From positions 1 to 6,068 of the forward strand of contig JAGVJW010000021.1 of the NCBI GenBank assembly GCA_020050895.1: DNA of 6,068 nt. The letters are read 5' to 3'. Positions 5,644 through 6,068 of this stretch are shown here, in pieces. The position numbers and the translations under genes are program-made. The notes beneath the pieces were generated by a model, which saw nothing but the letters and a program-made list of their open reading frames with translations, made no database searches and was not told the DNA's origin. Within the stretch, counting starts at the first letter, position 1; each line of letters starts with the position of its first letter. Source of the stretch: a bacterium (GTDB lineage: Bacteria; Bacteroidota; Ignavibacteria; Kapaibacteriales; Kapaibacteriaceae).

Positions 5644-6068
5644 TTTTCGCGCACAAGCCGCTGTTTCTTTGATGCTTCATCCGCAACATCCAAAGTATGA
5701 ACCAACACTGTGCCAGGTGTGATTGTAGTTTCAAATGTTATACCGTCGCATTCGCAAATCAAGTGAATCCCTGTTAAACCAGCATCAGCAATTGCCCTGC
5801 TAAGTTGCTCGGTTGATGTTATCCGCCTGCCCGAAACTGCGACGATTTCGTCATCGATACCTAAGCCCGCCTTCGCTGCCGGCGAGCCGTCTTCCACCTC
5901 CCTTATAAAAACCCTACCGTCTATGCCAGCAACAACCCAGCCGCAAAACAATTCGGGCTTTAATGCCGTAAATGACCGATTTTCTCCAAAGGTTATTGCC
6001 TCAGGAAACCTTTCACCAAGGGTGAATTTGATACCTGCCAGTGAAAAGATTTCCTCGAAGGGTAACTC
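5622..6068 (-). CDS. PDZ-domain protein, probable C-terminus of an M61-family (glycyl aminopeptidase-like) peptidase, partial
   Basis: The last 148 codons of a gene that enters from the right edge; the frame is open back to 6068, so the true start is outside the window and the in-frame TTG at 5951 should not be taken as one. The visible part starts with LPFEEIFSLAGIKF, similar to the segment linking the catalytic and PDZ domains in M61 peptidases. A PDZ domain follows at about residues 45-115 of the fragment, with GRVFIREVEDGSPAAKAGL, then DDEIVAVSGRRI and a final strand pair around ITFETTITPG. A short basic tail closes the protein. M61 enzymes are zinc aminopeptidases, usually exported in Gram-negatives, but the HExxH catalytic part is not visible, so the peptidase call rests on the linker and PDZ arrangement. 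Another PDZ protein is possible. The TGA lies 22 nt inside the downstream TPR lipoprotein gene. Confidence 0.7.
   Translation of the reverse strand, partial: ELPFEEIFSLAGIKFTLGERFPEAITFGENRSFTALKPELFCGWVVAGIDGRVFIREVEDGSPAAKAGLGIDDEIVAVSGRRITSTEQLSRAIADAGLTGIHLICECDGITFETTITPGTVLVHTLDVADEASKKQRLVREKWLKRNS

Noticed and set aside
5622..5951. A stand-alone 109-residue PDZ protein starting at TTG 5951.
   Set aside because: The same frame stays open for 39 more codons to the window edge and those codons look like an M61-type domain linker, so this is the end of a longer gene.
1..6068. Defence system, CRISPR array, mobile element, tRNA or riboswitch.
   Set aside because: Almost every base is inside a conserved housekeeping-type gene. 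The only gaps are 16 and 80 nt, with no repeats, transposase motifs or structured RNA visible.

Overview
The window is nearly gene-solid DNA from a bacterium, most likely a Bacteroidota/Chlorobi-type lineage (Ignavibacteria or Kapabacteria would fit). Three things support this: a TPR lipoprotein resembling the type IX secretion factor PorW/SprE, a TATCTTTG promoter element matching the Bacteroidota -7 consensus TAnnTTTG, and mostly poor Shine-Dalgarno sites. The lineage is an inference; no rRNA or other marker gene lies in the window.

Layout, left to right. Positions 1-1532 (minus) hold the first 510 codons of nuoL, the proton-pumping membrane subunit of complex I, cut by the left edge. Positions 1529-2437 (minus) encode a class II glutamine amidotransferase whose stop overlaps the nuoL start in ATGA. 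Positions 2454-3146 (minus) encode a CADD-family di-metal oxygenase, the family shown in Chlamydia to make p-aminobenzoate for folate by consuming its own side chains. These three probably form one transcript, CADD -> amidotransferase -> nuoL. An 80-bp divergent promoter region (3147-3226) follows, with a Bacteroidota-type -7 element and a 31-bp dyad. Positions 3227-3514 (plus) encode ClpS, the N-degron adaptor of ClpAP. It converges on the gene at 3511-5643 (minus), the PorW/SprE-like TPR lipoprotein, with the two stop codons sharing a TTAA. Positions 5622-6068 (minus) hold the C-terminal end of a PDZ-containing protein, probably an M61-type peptidase, which overlaps the lipoprotein start by 22 nt.

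Functionally there are two minus-strand transcription units, one of cell-envelope proteins (protease plus TPR lipoprotein) and one of metabolism and energy (pABA-type enzyme, amidotransferase, complex I), with a lone protein-quality-control gene on the plus strand between them. No RNA genes, mobile elements, CRISPR arrays or intrinsic terminators were seen. The most notable item is the CADD homologue, which keeps every residue I recall as essential in the chlamydial enzyme. Also notable are its unusual operon partners, which place nuoL away from its normal neighbour nuoK.
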